A stretch of 64,000 nucleotides of DNA from Engraulis encrasicolus (lineage: Eukaryota; Chordata; Actinopteri; Clupeiformes; Engraulidae): NCBI RefSeq assembly GCF_034702125.1, contig NC_085880.1, positions 42,219,385 through 42,283,384 on the forward strand, written 5' to 3'. This document shows positions 37,711-48,659 of the stretch, one piece after another. How positions within the stretch are numbered: position 1 is the first letter of the stretch; every line of letters begins with the position of its first letter. Below the pieces are notes generated by a model, which made no database searches, had not been told where the DNA came from, and saw only the letters and a program-made list of their open reading frames with translations. A program made the position numbers and the translations under genes.

Positions 37711-37990
37711 GAAAGAGGGAGCGAGAGAGAGAAAAAGGGAGGGAGAGAAAGAGAGAAAGGAGGAATGCAACAAAGATTGTCCAGTTGCATGTTCCAACGA
37801 CTCCTCCTCTGGTATCTGCAGTGACTCCAGATTGACCCGACCCACTCTGCCTTTTCATAGCCGTCCCGCCAGAATGAAAGAAAGAGAAAAAAAATGATGA
37901 TGGTGATGATTATGATGATGAAGATATATATCGTATTTTTATGCTTGAGGATAAAATGTGTCTGGGTGTGTGCATGCAGTGCATGCACAC

Positions 37991-38078
<88 letters not shown>
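37636..38078. repeat. GA arrays
   Basis: (GA)n at 37636-37704 and a GT then GA array at 37990-38078. Confidence 0.9.
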
Positions 38079-38082
<4 letters not shown>

Positions 38083-38229
38083 TAGAGAGAAAAAGTGTTG
38101 GAGGCTACAGATTGAGAGAGGGAGAGTGTTTTATAATGCGTGGGCTCATAAAACAGCATTGACAGGTAGCTTGGGTGACGTGTGGCCGCACCTGCCCCTG
38201 TCATTCACGCAAGCCGCTGGGCATGGGTG

Positions 38230-38469
38230 CAGAGCTGGACTGGCCATCTGGCATAGCAGGCATTTCCCGGTGGGCCCCGTACCCTTGTGGGCCCCGTACC
38301 CTTGTGGGCCCCTATTTTCAGAAATGGAAAAAAGGTGTTTTTTTTTAAACATTTCTGAAAATAGAGGCCCACAAGGGTGCGGGGCCCACCGGTTCTGCAT
38401 CGCTAATTATGAGGGGCCCCTTTAAGCTAGAAGTGCCTGGGCCCTATTTCTCCCCCAGTCCAGCCGCTG
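38230..38469. mobile_element. Palindromic MITE with target duplication
   Basis: 'cagagctggactggcc' and 'ccagtccagccgctg' are inverted ends. The centre pairs 'gggcccctattttcagaaat' with 'atttctgaaaatagaggccc'. The 10-mer 'ggcatgggtg' stands on both sides (38220-38229, 38470-38479). The exact boundary is ambiguous by two bases. Confidence 0.7.
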
Positions 38470-38887
38470 GGCATGGGTGCAGGAGTGCCGCAGGAGTAGG
38501 AGTGGCAGCAGCAGCTCACAGTGGGCCTGTTCCCTCTTGACTTCGCACACAGTTGCAGGGCAACTCGCAAGAGTTGTTTTGCCTCCTCTCCCCCTCTGGC
38601 TTCCGTTCAAATGCCCTGAGAGACATTTTTTTCAAGAAGTCTCTGACAGCTGATTGACTGACTCACCGATGACCCTTTTAAAACTTTTTATACATTTTCT
38701 CTGATGCCTAAAAAATGATGGTGCTGTGTGAATGTGGCATTGAATGTGGATTGATGTTGTTTTTAGCTGCAATCAATCAGTACTATAATCTAACGATGCT
38801 GTGCTGTTGAAGTGAACTTTGTTTTTTGCCACTGCAATGTAAACTGGAGCTGAACATTATAAATTACGCTCTTTTTTACGTTATAAA

Positions 38888-39040
38888 TTAGCTGTTACCA
38901 GAATGGCAATGACCAAGTCGTAGTGCATTACTTAAGAGGCCCTGTGTTAAATCATAGTAGTGTAGCACCATGGTAGTTCAAGTTTTCAATGTCTATTACA
39001 GTGTTCCACAGGTGGAACGGCGTGCATTATGGGGATACAC
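38888..39040. repeat. Unnamed dispersed repeat, copy 2 of 3
   Basis: Partner of 34541-34690. Confidence 0.65.
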
Positions 39041-39221
39041 TACTATGTTCTCTACTCTCTACAGTACACTGTAAATTGTACTATGTATAATGCACTACTG
39101 TATGTACTATGATATTACCTATTGGACTGCGTTCCTTGATCTCAAACTAATGCATGAGCTGCTACTCTGGCGAATATTGATATTTTGATATTTGAGTCAT
39201 GAAGAACTTAAGTGAAGGCAG

Positions 39222-39350
39222 CACATTACATTACATTGCATTTAGAAGATGCTTTTTAACCAAAGCGACTTACAATCAAGGAGATAATCATAGTCAACAT
39301 CACCAGCAGATACAAAGTGCACAGGAAATATACAGAACAACAAGTGCAGA
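39222..39350 (-). mobile_element. L2/SINE-type tail, minus orientation
   Basis: 'acattacattgcatttagaa' followed by 'gatgctttttaaccaaagcg' and 'acttaca' is the reverse of the tail seen at 1320-1370 and 25980-26020. The body is too diverged to name. Telomere-like 'gattagggttagggttag' follows near 39372. Confidence 0.65.
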
Positions 39351-39496
39351 TGCTAAGTAGGGTTAGAGTATGATTAGGGTTAGGGTTAGAATATGATGCA
39401 CATACAAAACAAAGGAGATACGCACTCCGCGCTTCTAAATTAACAATCCGGTGCAACCAGAGCAGGACCAAAACATAGGCAAAAAGGGAAATAAAT

Positions 39497-39654
39497 CTGG
39501 TGCCACACGGATGTCTATTTTCTGTTATTTATTTTTTTAGTGCAGTGAGACTAACGTTTCGACATGCGGACTCTGATGAAGACGCATGTCGAAACGTTAG
39601 TCTCACTGCACTAAAAAAATAAATAACAGAAAATAGACATCCGTGTGGCACCAG
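39497..39654. repeat. Perfect inverted repeat, 72-bp arms, 14-bp loop
   Basis: The left arm 39497-39568 starts 'ctggtgccacacggatgtct' and ends 'gtttcgacatgcg'. The right arm 39583-39654 is its exact reverse complement by my reading. The loop 'gactctgatgaaga' lies between. No terminal target duplication was identified. Confidence 0.92.
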
Positions 39655-41088
39655 ATTCTTTTTCCCATGATGCACATACACTCTGCATCATATTCATCAC
39701 AGCTGGACAATGTTGTTGTAATAATGTGAGGGCTGTGTGTTGTAGTCATAATAAACAGAGAAGGCTGGCTGGTTATTGGACTTGCAGTTGAAATATTGAT
39801 TAAAATGTCATTGTAGAATACTTGTATGTATTGCAATGCTTGCATATGATCACATTGTAGAATACTTGTACATGTAGTTTGAATGAAATATGAAAACTGG
39901 TAAATGACCTACTAGTTGAAAAAAACAGTTTCATTGCTCATACTTTCATACTTCTATACTTTTTTTAACTGCTGCTCCCCTGTGGAATGCTGTGATACTA
40001 TATGCCTTCTGTCTGCCCGGAGGTACAAAAATGTGCAGCAAAGGCATAGTATATTAGCTTATATTTCCAGCTTCTTTTTTTGTTTTGCCAGCTTGTGCCC
40101 TCATACAGTAGTATAAATAGATTTGTCAGTGATGGCGGCCGCACAGTATTAGACGTGTGACAAATATGACAAGCATGTGAGACTTCATTTCCTGATAATC
40201 ACATCTGTCATACTGGTATAATGAAGTCGTGATTTATGACTTAATCTGTCTGGGGTTTCTGTGGCTCTCCTCATATTTGTTCTGCAGTCCTGCATAGGGG
40301 CGTAAATCACAGCCTCCATGAAGATACGATTCAATATCGATTTCTTAAGGCAGTAATTCGATTCTTTTCTAATTTCTATACTTAGGAATGCCCCACGATA
40401 CGATATGATTCAATTCGTTTTTATTTTTTCCCAATTACTTTTCCACTTCTAATATGTTGCACAATTAACTGCTAGGGCATCAGCTACACAGAAAGTGTCA
40501 ATATAACACTCAGAGAGCCGGTTCAGCAAAATGAGCGTTAGATGCAACTCTCCAAGTGCTGTGGTTAACACTGTACAAATGTATTATATTGTGTGGCATT
40601 CAACCTGTCTGAAGTTCTGTCTGTGGGTCTCCTCGTGTTTTAGCTTAGCACTTCCGCGGCAGGTTTCAGGTGGAATTCAACTGGAGAGTCCCCCCGTTGT
40701 CGGTAACCTTCATAGGAAATGAAATGTCACAGGCCCCAGAACAGTTCCACAGTCCTATGACTGGAGTTATTTATATCTGGTGCTGTACAATGTGCAGTGA
40801 AGTCATTTCTACACAGTGGCGGAACAATTGCACACAGGGCCCCAGGGCGAAACACTGATAGGGTGGTCACAATAAGTCCCCAACACCAATACAGAAGGGC
40901 CCTGGGCCAAGGGGCAAATGCCCCACTTGTCCCCCCCCTATAGACCGCACCTGTTTCTACACCTACAATAACTAATCCATCCATCTAGAGCAGCTCTTGT
41001 CAAAACATTTGATTCAGCTGAGGCGGACATGGACGGGATAGTTCCTATAAATTTAGAATGCAAGAAATGGCCGGGCACTTGATATACA

Positions 41089-41193
41089 CTGTAAAAAATG
41101 CAGTGTTAATTCAACAATTAGGAGTACTCTGGGAACAATTACATGCAAGAAGATGTTAAATAGACTCTCTAAGTGTTGAATTAACACCATATT
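41089..41193. mobile_element. Palindromic element, 'gcagtgttaattcaaca' family, copy 4
   Basis: 'acactgtaaaaaatgcagtg' with 'ttaattcaaca' on the left, 'gtgttgaattaacacc' on the right, same family as 26721-27350. Confidence 0.75.
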
Positions 41194-41555
41194 TTCTTAA
41201 CTTGGTGTGTTCACTCAATGCATATCTGCTATTTTCTTTTAATATCCGCTCACAACCGGCCATAAAGTTTGTCACGTTTTATCAGTGTGCTATAAATCTA
41301 AACACAACATGATTACAGTATAGACTTTGGTCGTATGCACGGTTACGCGGATTTGGTTGCCTACGTAGTCTTAACTTCTCTGAGATGTCAAATGAGTCAT
41401 ACTGAGGCTTACTGGGACAGGGCCCCGGCTGTCGATGAAAGTCAATGGCTCGCTCGAGTCGATAATAATCTGTTTGTTTAGTGTAAACCTCCGGACTTGA
41501 GCTGTTCACTGTGCCTTGTGGGTCGCAGCGGTCTCCTGATTAGAGGACCGAGGGC

Positions 41556-41812
41556 CAGGGCCGGATTAATGCACAGGCTAGATATGGCTGCAGCCTAGGG
41601 CCCCCCACAGGCTAGATATGGCTGCAGCCTAGGGGCCCCTACCTGTCAGGGGGCCTGTGATCGACCAAAAGTGGATAAAAAAGGCATGTTATCCTGAATT
41701 TCTAGCTCGTAATTATGACACTGTCTATGTACATTTTAGCAAAATTTGCCTTCTGGGGGGCCCCACAGCAACCTGTAGCCTAGGGGCCCCAGGGCATCTT
41801 AATCCGGCCCTG
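41556..41812. mobile_element. hAT-like element, second copy of the 13764 family
   Basis: Ends 'cagggccggattaatg' and 'cttaatccggccctg' form an inverted repeat. Flanks 'ccgagggc' and 'cagagggc' agree at six of eight positions. The internal 'caggctagatatggctgcag' unit is present twice. Confidence 0.7.
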
Positions 41813-42629
41813 CAGAGGGCCGCTGGCTGGGGCTGGCTGACTAGGGCGTTGTAACCTGTGACATGCTTCCGTAGGCCACATCACCTCACCCCCTGTTATT
41901 TTTAAAGAGCCCACCATAGGCCCAACGACTGGCCGCAAACTGGCACAGCCCCAGACCCAGACCTCCCCGTCCGTTCCCCCCCTGTCCTCCCCTGTCCCGT
42001 AACTTGCTGAGCAAAGAGTTCACACGCACTCGACCGTTAGTGGATGGACAGTAGGCGGGGGAGAGTGTGAGAGAGAGAGACAGAGAGAGAGACAGACAGA
42101 CAGAAAGAGAGAAAGAGAGAAAGAGAGAGAGTAACGGTCCCTGCCTGCTTTCCCCAGTTCCCCACTTTCGTCTGTCTCTGGTCACCTGATCGTTCACTTT
42201 CACGCGCTAGACGCTTTAGTTACAGCCAAGTACATGTGGGGGTAACCTAACACCAGCTGCGCCCGCCTGCCTCCACACTGCACTGCACTGCACTGCACCG
42301 GCTGCCCATGTGTTTACCCTTCAGATAATGGAAACAGACCGGTTTGGTTTATGCAATGTTGTTTTCCAGCCGACACACAGTCGGCAATGCTAGGAAGTTG
42401 AAAGACTAGGTTCTCCGGCTTCCTTCACTGCCTTTTGCTATCTTGCTCTACTTTCTTTTCGTCGGCTCCCTCGTTTGTGACGTTAGCTTTTGGATTAGCC
42501 GGACAGAGGGAATGGTTTCAAAGGTCAGCTGAGATTCCGGGCTGCGAGTGCCGACTGACTGAAGGGTAGAACTGAGCACAGTCAGACTGAGCGACTGAGC
42601 TACTCACCAGTCGTAGTAATAGTACTGTA

Positions 42630-42642
42630 GTAGTAGCAGAGA

Positions 42643-42694
<52 letters not shown>

Positions 42695-42715
42695 GAGAGA
42701 GAAAGAGAGAGAGAA
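42630..42715. repeat. GA array in the leader region of the isoform-3-type exon
   Basis: (GA)n with GGGGA interruptions, about 740 bp before the start codon at 43438. Confidence 0.9.
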
Positions 42716-43037
42716 GAACAAGAACAACAAAGTGAAAGCGTGGAAGACAGAGATAGAGGACACGCAGAGAAAAAGAAGAAAAAAGGGAGCAAAAAACGGA
42801 AGAGAAGAGGGAAGCAGGACTCCCGCCTTGGACCCATCTAACAAGCGTTCCCAGAGGAATTAAAGAGAAGGAACCTCCCTGCTGGAGAACGTCAGCTGTG
42901 ACGGCGAGGAGAGGAGAGGAGAGGAGAGCTGGGCAGTGAAGGCTGACCACGACCACGACTGGCTGACACCCGTTCCCTCTTACTTGCTCAGTCTCTCCCC
43001 ACCCCTTGTGTTTTAGCAGGGGGAGAAGAACAGAAAA

Positions 43038-43127
43038 ATGCCAATGTCCCTGAGGAATACACAATCCGGATTAATTGAGAACCGAAAAAAAGCTCCTTCT
43101 GTTCAGGAGGAAATGTTGAGGAGTTGA
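43038..43127 (+). other. Upstream ORF 1 in the leader of the isoform-3-type exon
   Basis: ATG at 43038 (in frame with a second ATG at 43044) to TGA at 43125-43127, 29 or 27 codons. The peptide from the second ATG begins MSLRNTQSG and ends QEEMLRS. It lies in the first of two tandem 170-bp units. Whether it is in the transcribed leader depends on an unmapped start site. Confidence 0.5.
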
Positions 43128-43381
43128 GGATCTTCTTCTTCACTAGGGGTGAAAAGCGTTGCCGGCTGCTTGTGGCGAGTGAGTGAGTGAGAACTTCTGT
43201 TTCCGAGCGGGACATGTCCCTGAGGAATACACAATACGGATTCACTGAGAACCGAAGAGCCTCTATTCAGGAGGAAATGTCAAGGAGTTGAGGAGCTTCT
43301 CCTTCACTAGGGCAGAAAACCGTTGCTGGCTGTTTGTGGCGAGTGAGTGAGTGTGTGAGAGCTTCTGTTTCCGAGTGGGAC
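43044..43381. repeat. Tandem duplication of about 170 bp just upstream of the isoform-3-type start
   Basis: Unit 1 is 43044-43213 and unit 2 is 43214-43381. Both begin 'atgtccctgaggaatacaca', contain 'caggaggaaatgt', 'cttcactaggg' and 'gtggcgagtgagtgagtg', and end 'cttctgtttccgag' with 'gggac'. The next bases (43382) repeat the first 'atgt' and then diverge. Confidence 0.9.
43214..43291 (+). other. Upstream ORF 2, duplicate of upstream ORF 1
   Basis: ATG at 43214 to TGA at 43289-43291, 25 codons. It begins MSLRNTQYG and ends QEEMSRS, parallel to upstream ORF 1, and differs from it by a 6-bp deletion that keeps the frame and by several substitutions. It ends 146 bp before the main start at 43438. 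Confidence 0.5.
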
Positions 43382-43437
43382 ATGTGAGAAACAAGAGACG
43401 GAGCGAGAGCGAGAGTGATCGAGTGAGTGAGTGAGTC

Positions 43438-44346
43438 ATGGGGAACATGTGTGGCTGTGTGCGGGGTCCCAAGGAGGAGTGCTACGTCGACCCCAACAAG
43501 GCCCCCCTGACGCCGGGCTCCAAGGAGCTCAGGGGCGGCCGCCGCCGCTACTTCCAGCGCAAGAAGAAGCGCAAGTCGGGGGACTTCCAGCCCACGGACT
43601 CCCTGAGGAGCCGCGGAGGGGACAGCGTCCAGAGTGAGACCCAGGATGACGACCAGGACTTCTCTTTGGGGCGGCAGGCTCTTGAGAGCTGTGAGGAAAA
43701 GCATGAGGAGGCCTCCGCCACTGGAGGAGGGGGCTACCTGCAGGTGGAGGAGGAGTGCAGGCCCAAACTGGGCAGCATCAGCCGGGGAGTGTACGTCGGA
43801 GAGGTCCCCGTGCTCGTGAAGGTGTCTCGCGGAGGAGGAGGAGGAGGCGTTTCGTCCGCGGCGCGCAAAAGACTCGCGTTGGCACATGGATGGCGGCGCT
43901 CCAGCGACCCCGAAAAGGTTAACCTGGATGGTGATGGGGACGATCTGGGCGCCGCCGCCGCCGTTTCCGGCGAGCGAAGCCTCCACAGCGTCACCAAGGC
44001 TTCCAGGCGCGTGGCGCCCAAGAAGGACAGCTTGCTGGAGAAGCGTCTTCTGAAGAGGCAGCTCAGTCGAGCGGTCAGCTTCGGAGCCGTGGAGCATATG
44101 CTGAGGACGCTGCGGGCCGGCGGCGGGGGGCGTAAGGCGGAAGACTGCATGCTGGAGGACATGAAGGGTCTCCCCAGGCTCATATGCAGCACGCAAGTGC
44201 ACCGGAAGAGGAGGAGGGGAGGAGCGCAGACTTCTGTCAACGCCGACGAGGAGACTTCCGTTTCCATTTCCCAGGCTTCCCTGGACGGCGTCCAACAGCC
44301 GGTCAAGTACATTACCGTCACACCTCCCGAGGTAGCGTCAGCATTT
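43438..44346 (+). CDS. dst: Alternative first coding exon of dst, isoform-3 type (CH2-only product)
   Basis: The ATG at 43438 (G at -3, G at +4) opens 303 codons to a perfect 'gtgagt' donor at 44347 in phase 0, which suits the CH2 exon at 48493. A weaker phase-0 donor after 44331 would drop five residues. The N terminus MGNMCGCVRGPKEECYVDP has Gly2 and a small residue at position 6 as in N-myristoylation signals, Cys5 and Cys7 suited to palmitoylation, and a basic patch at residues 35-46 (RRRYFQRKKKRK). The rest is low-complexity, with Lys/Arg and Gly/Ser-rich stretches. Mammalian dystonin isoform 3 is known to start between the CH domains with a myristoylation-type N terminus and to keep only CH2; position, phase and N terminus agree. 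Membrane targeting is inferred. Confidence 0.88.
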
Positions 44347-44714
44347 GTGAGTCCACATGTTGATCACTGAGGGCTGGTTTGTTTTTGGCCTGATTGAAAG
44401 CCTTCTGTTTTTATTCTTTGATCCATAAACCAGTCAAATGTTTTACTGTTACTTTCTGAGGTAATTTATGTACATAAGCATCCGTATGTTGGACACAGAG
44501 GTTTGATTTGTGTCTGGCTGCATGTCTTCTGGTTTTATTCTTTGAAGCTGCATAACCTGCCCCTAAGCAGCCTTGCTCTACCATCACTACTGGTAAATCT
44601 TTTGTTAAAATGAATGAAGCAAATTTAGAGAGACAGAGATGAAATATTAGTTGCAGCCTGTTCTCAGAAAGAGGAGAGATGAATGTGCATATTTCCAGAC
44701 AGACTCGCTTGCTG

Positions 44715-44746
<32 letters not shown>

Positions 44747-45959
44747 CTCCTCAGAGTCTAGTTTTCAGGTCATTCAAGGATGGTCTGCCTGCGTTTCGGC
44801 TGTATGGCACCTTCTTCCCATGCCCACTGTTTACAAGAACACACTCTGAAACTCAAGTTCTCCCTCAAAGTGAAAAAGGGGGCAAGCAGTCTATAATTAC
44901 AAACAGATCTGGGTTTACATTTTTCGCTTTTTACATTCTCTCCCTCTCCCTCTGTCAAGCGAGAGGCTCAACTTTCAGCCTAATAACACAGGGAGCAGGG
45001 AAATGTTCTTATTGTCAGCTATTTGCTTTAAAGACTGCCTTCGCCACAGCATAGCAATTATCTTCTGGTTGAAGTTTAAGGTTTAAGTTTTAGGTTTGTA
45101 ATTACAGACTACTGATTATTTTAGTCCTCATGGATGGATGGATGAATGAATGACGTCACTTTGATTTTTAAGCCGAAGGTCTGTTTATTATTTCAGTGTG
45201 GTGTGTGGACCAGACATTTGATGTTACAGTACAGGCTTGGATCAGATGGAAAAGGCATTACGTTATGTGTACTTATTGCCCCCCCCTCTGTCTGTCTGAA
45301 TCTGCAAAGCCAGCAGTTTTTGTTAGCCGTCTGGCTAATTCGAGCATTACCCCTCGGATGGCTGCTCTCCCACTGTCTGCCCCACGAGTGCTGTGCCATT
45401 CGGTGGATGTTGTCGATTGATAGGGACAGATTAGGACTTCATGGGCCCCTGGGCCAGACAGCAAGAAATGCCCCCCCCCCATCCTCCATGGGTGTTGCTG
45501 GTTTACAAAAAGATTCAGGGTTTTAGGACAGATGTTGAACATACCTATGTTGTTGGGAGTTTGGGGTTTTCCCCCAGAGAAAATGTGAAAATACACTTGT
45601 TAAAAAGTGTGATTTTAACACAATATGAGAATGGTAATATAGAGGTTTGGGCTTCAGGGCCCCCTTGACTCTTGGGCCCCTGGGCCTGGGCCCGGTAGGC
45701 CTGTGCAGTAGTAATCCCTCCTTGTCGATTGATCTCCATAGTGTGTAATGAAATCCTCATGTGCTCATATCTGTGCCACCGAAATGAAAGCGGTCTCTTG
45801 TCACGTATGGCATGTATTGTTTTGTCTTCAGCGTTGTCTGTGTGCTTGTGTCCGTAATTCAATAGGCAGTTGATGGGTGATGTCTGGACAGGACAGGACA
45901 GGAAGGCTGCATTTCAGACTGGTTGCATGTCTCCCAGCTTTAGCTGTGGTGGCATATTA

Positions 45960-47162
45960 TGGACTTGAGTCTGTCTCTGTTTTGCTGAGTGATCCCCTTT
46001 GAGAGGAAATATTTCACCAGTTCTTCAGTAAACCCACTGACCCTGTTCACAGACTCCGACAGCATGCTAAGAGTCTGAGGTCTCTGCTTCTGCTCTTTGC
46101 ATTTTATTTTGTTCCATCGCTGTGCATATCAGTTCCCCTGTTTTTGTGGGATGGTATGCTATGTTTGTTGTTCAGTATTAAGCAGTGTTTAGTGTCCTCC
46201 AGTGCGGGTAAGCGTGTGAAACCCACCCAAATTCAAAAGCATGTGAAACCCACTTAAATTCAAGTTGAAGTGATAATAAAAATGGACCATGCTGACTCTG
46301 AGGAGTGAATTAGTCAGTGATGGATACAGTGCATGGACTGTATTGTCAAAACGAACAAGTGAGACAATTAGGATATTATGGACTTGAGTCCGTCTCTCTT
46401 TTGCTGAGTGTTCCCCTTTGAGAGGAACATTTCACCAGTTCCTCAGTAAACCCACTGGCCCTGTTCACAGACTCCCAGCATGCTCCCAGCATGCTGAGAG
46501 TTTGAGGTTTCTGCTTCAGCTCTTTGGTTGAAGGAGAGGATTGTGCACATCCTCGGAAAAGGTGCAGGACAAAGGCCAACTGTAGCTTTCAAAGTGACAA
46601 GTCCGCACACTTAAAAATCCTTTTTGTTGTCTTTTATTATTTCATGGCTGGATAATGTTTCCACTTCAACAGTCTTCTACATCAGATTCTCTACAATCAG
46701 TCTGAGTGGTGATTAGAACATGCCTGGCACCCCTTCCTGCTTCTGCTCTTTGCATTACATGGCATTTCATGGCTGTGCATATCAGTTCTAGAGTGAGGAG
46801 TCCGCACTCTTAAAATCCTTTTTCTTTGTTTCTTTATGAAGACAACAGTCAAAAACCTCATCCTATCCTGTAAGATTGTAAGTGTGCAGACTCCACTCTA
46901 AATTACAGTCAGCCTTTGTCTTGCACCTTTTCCTGGGATGTGCACAATCTTCCCCTTCTACTGTGCATGTCAGTTCCCCTGTTTCTGTGGGGTGGTATGC
47001 TACATATGTTGTTCACTATTAAGCAGTGTTTAGTGTGGGTAAGCATGTGAAAGCCAAGCATTTGAAACCCACCCAAAGTGATTAGCCGCAAAATTCAAGT
47101 TGAAGTGATAATAAAAATGGACCATGCTGACTCTGAGGAGTGAATTAGTCAGTGATGGATAT
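45960..47162. repeat. Locally duplicated intronic sequence
   Basis: 'tattatggacttgagtc', 'cccctttgagaggaa', 'cagtaaacccactg' and 'ccctgttcacagactcc' occur near 45955-46100 and 46375-46520. 'aagttgaagtgataataaaa', 'tggaccatgctgactctgag' and 'gagtgaattagtcagtgatg' occur near 46262-46322 and 47097-47158. 'aagcagtgtttagtg' also recurs. These are interleaved duplications without a recognisable element. Confidence 0.75.
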
Positions 47163-47175
47163 ATTTAAAGCAATG

Positions 47176-47298
<123 letters not shown>

Positions 47299-47512
47299 CT
47301 ACATTTATTTGGAGTAAAGTTTACATCAAAGGCCCACTCAGGTTGCTAGGTTACTCATTGAACTAGTGTGACCGTGCACTACTGTATGTACAGTATATAA
47401 CTTCTAAATATTGGTCCAAACTCTCTGTTTTATGTCTTACAGTAAAGTGATACTGTACCATTTCTGGAAATAAGGTCATTAAATCTCTCCTTCAGTTGAA
47501 TGTTCTTTCAGC

Positions 47513-47843
47513 TAGGGCCCGACCGATATGTTTTTTCAGGGCCGGCCGATAACCGATATTTGCAACCGATATATAGAAATATTGTTCATAATAAAATGTA
47601 ATGAAATATGAATTGTTTTTATTATATACACATATTTAGTTATAGTAATGAACTCTCATAGACGCAAAGTGGGGAGAGCAGAATAGAAGATGCATTCAGA
47701 ACGAAACGGCTGCAAAATTGGTTGTTAAAGTTATACTAACTTATCTGTAGAAATGTATTGAAATTATGGCCGGTACCGATATCCCAAAAATGCTAAATAT
47801 CGGCCCGATATATCGGTGGGGCCGATATATCGGTCGGGCCTTA
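47513..47843. mobile_element. hAT-like MITE, 'taggcccgaccgatat' ends, nested in an older foldback
   Basis: Ends 'tagggcccgaccgatat' and 'atatcggtcgggcctta' are inverted with one mismatch. The perfect 8-bp target duplication 'ctttcagc' stands at 47505-47512 and 47844-47851. The host sequence on both sides ('gtgatactgtaccatttctg', 'ggaaataag') resembles the foldback at 27623. The element is 331 bp with many 'ccgatat' words. Confidence 0.88.
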
Positions 47844-47942
47844 CTTTCAGCTATTCGCCTAGTCATGTGGTGATGCTACTTGTAGTTACAAGCTAGCAAT
47901 TATCATTGAATCTTATGGGTCCAGCAAGCAGCTAGTCGGCCA

Positions 47943-47943
<1 letters not shown>

Positions 47944-48018
<75 letters not shown>

Positions 48019-48019
48019 G

Positions 48020-48082
<63 letters not shown>
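47944..48082. repeat. CTGT and CTAT tetranucleotide arrays
   Basis: About 17 CTGT units followed by about 16 CTAT units. Confidence 0.95.
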
Positions 48083-48083
<1 letters not shown>

Positions 48084-48084
48084 A

Positions 48085-48470
48085 CATGTGGTATGTATGG
48101 ACTAATGTATGTGTGGTGACATAGATGGGAAATGAGAGGCCTGAAGGATGCGTAGCTGGTGGCATAGCTGGGTAAATGAGGGGGAGGGTAGAATAAACAA
48201 ACAAACAAACAAAATGAATGGGTTGTGTGTGGAGGAGAGGAATGTAATGTAGAGGGATGTAGAGGAGTGTATATTGGAGTGTATATGAATAGTATTATAT
48301 GTGGATGCCTGAGGATGATTATGTGTATATGTGTGAAAATGGTGTCTATACAGTGTGTATAGCAAATTAGATGTGTAATACAAGATTTAACCTGATGGAA
48401 CTGAACAGTCTGATGTGAAAACAAATATCCCTATGGGACAATAAAGACTCTAATCTAATCTAATCTAATC
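48085..48470 (+). mobile_element. Probable non-LTR retroelement 3' end abutting the CH2 exon acceptor
   Basis: A non-coding stretch ends in 'tccctatgggacaataaaga', then 'ctctaatctaatc' pentamers and TCTA repeats. Fish LINE 3' ends typically read 'ggacaataaag' followed by short tandem repeats. The repeats continue to 48482, 10 bp before the exon at 48493. The family cannot be named from this tail. Confidence 0.6.
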
Positions 48471-48492
48471 TATCTATCTATCCATCCTCCAG

Positions 48493-48659
48493 ATCTCGGA
48501 CATCCACGTGACGGGAGAGTCCGAGGACATGACGGCTAAGGAGCGGCTGCTGCTGTGGTCTCAGCAGATGACGGACGGCTACGTGGGCGTCCGCTGCGAC
48601 AACTTCACTACCTCCTGGCGGGACGGAAGGCTCTTCAATGCCATCATTCACAAATACAG
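48493..48659 (+). CDS. dst: dst exon: start of CH2
   Basis: 167 bp, start phase 0, ending with two bases of an Arg codon. Acceptor 'ctatccatcctccag', donor 'gtgcag'. It encodes [40 protein letters not shown] and [15 protein letters not shown]. These are the CH2 helices A to [17 protein letters not shown] is the CH2 signature. [13 protein letters not shown] matches dystonin. This exon accepts both the CH1 exon at 31373-31465 and the isoform-3-type first exon. Confidence 0.97.

Noticed and set aside
43267..44295. 342-codon open frame on the minus strand opposite the isoform-3-type exon
   Set aside because: It is the antisense shadow of a GC-rich coding exon. The sense frame has a myristoylation-type start, a good Kozak context and a phase-matched donor, while the antisense frame has no family resemblance.
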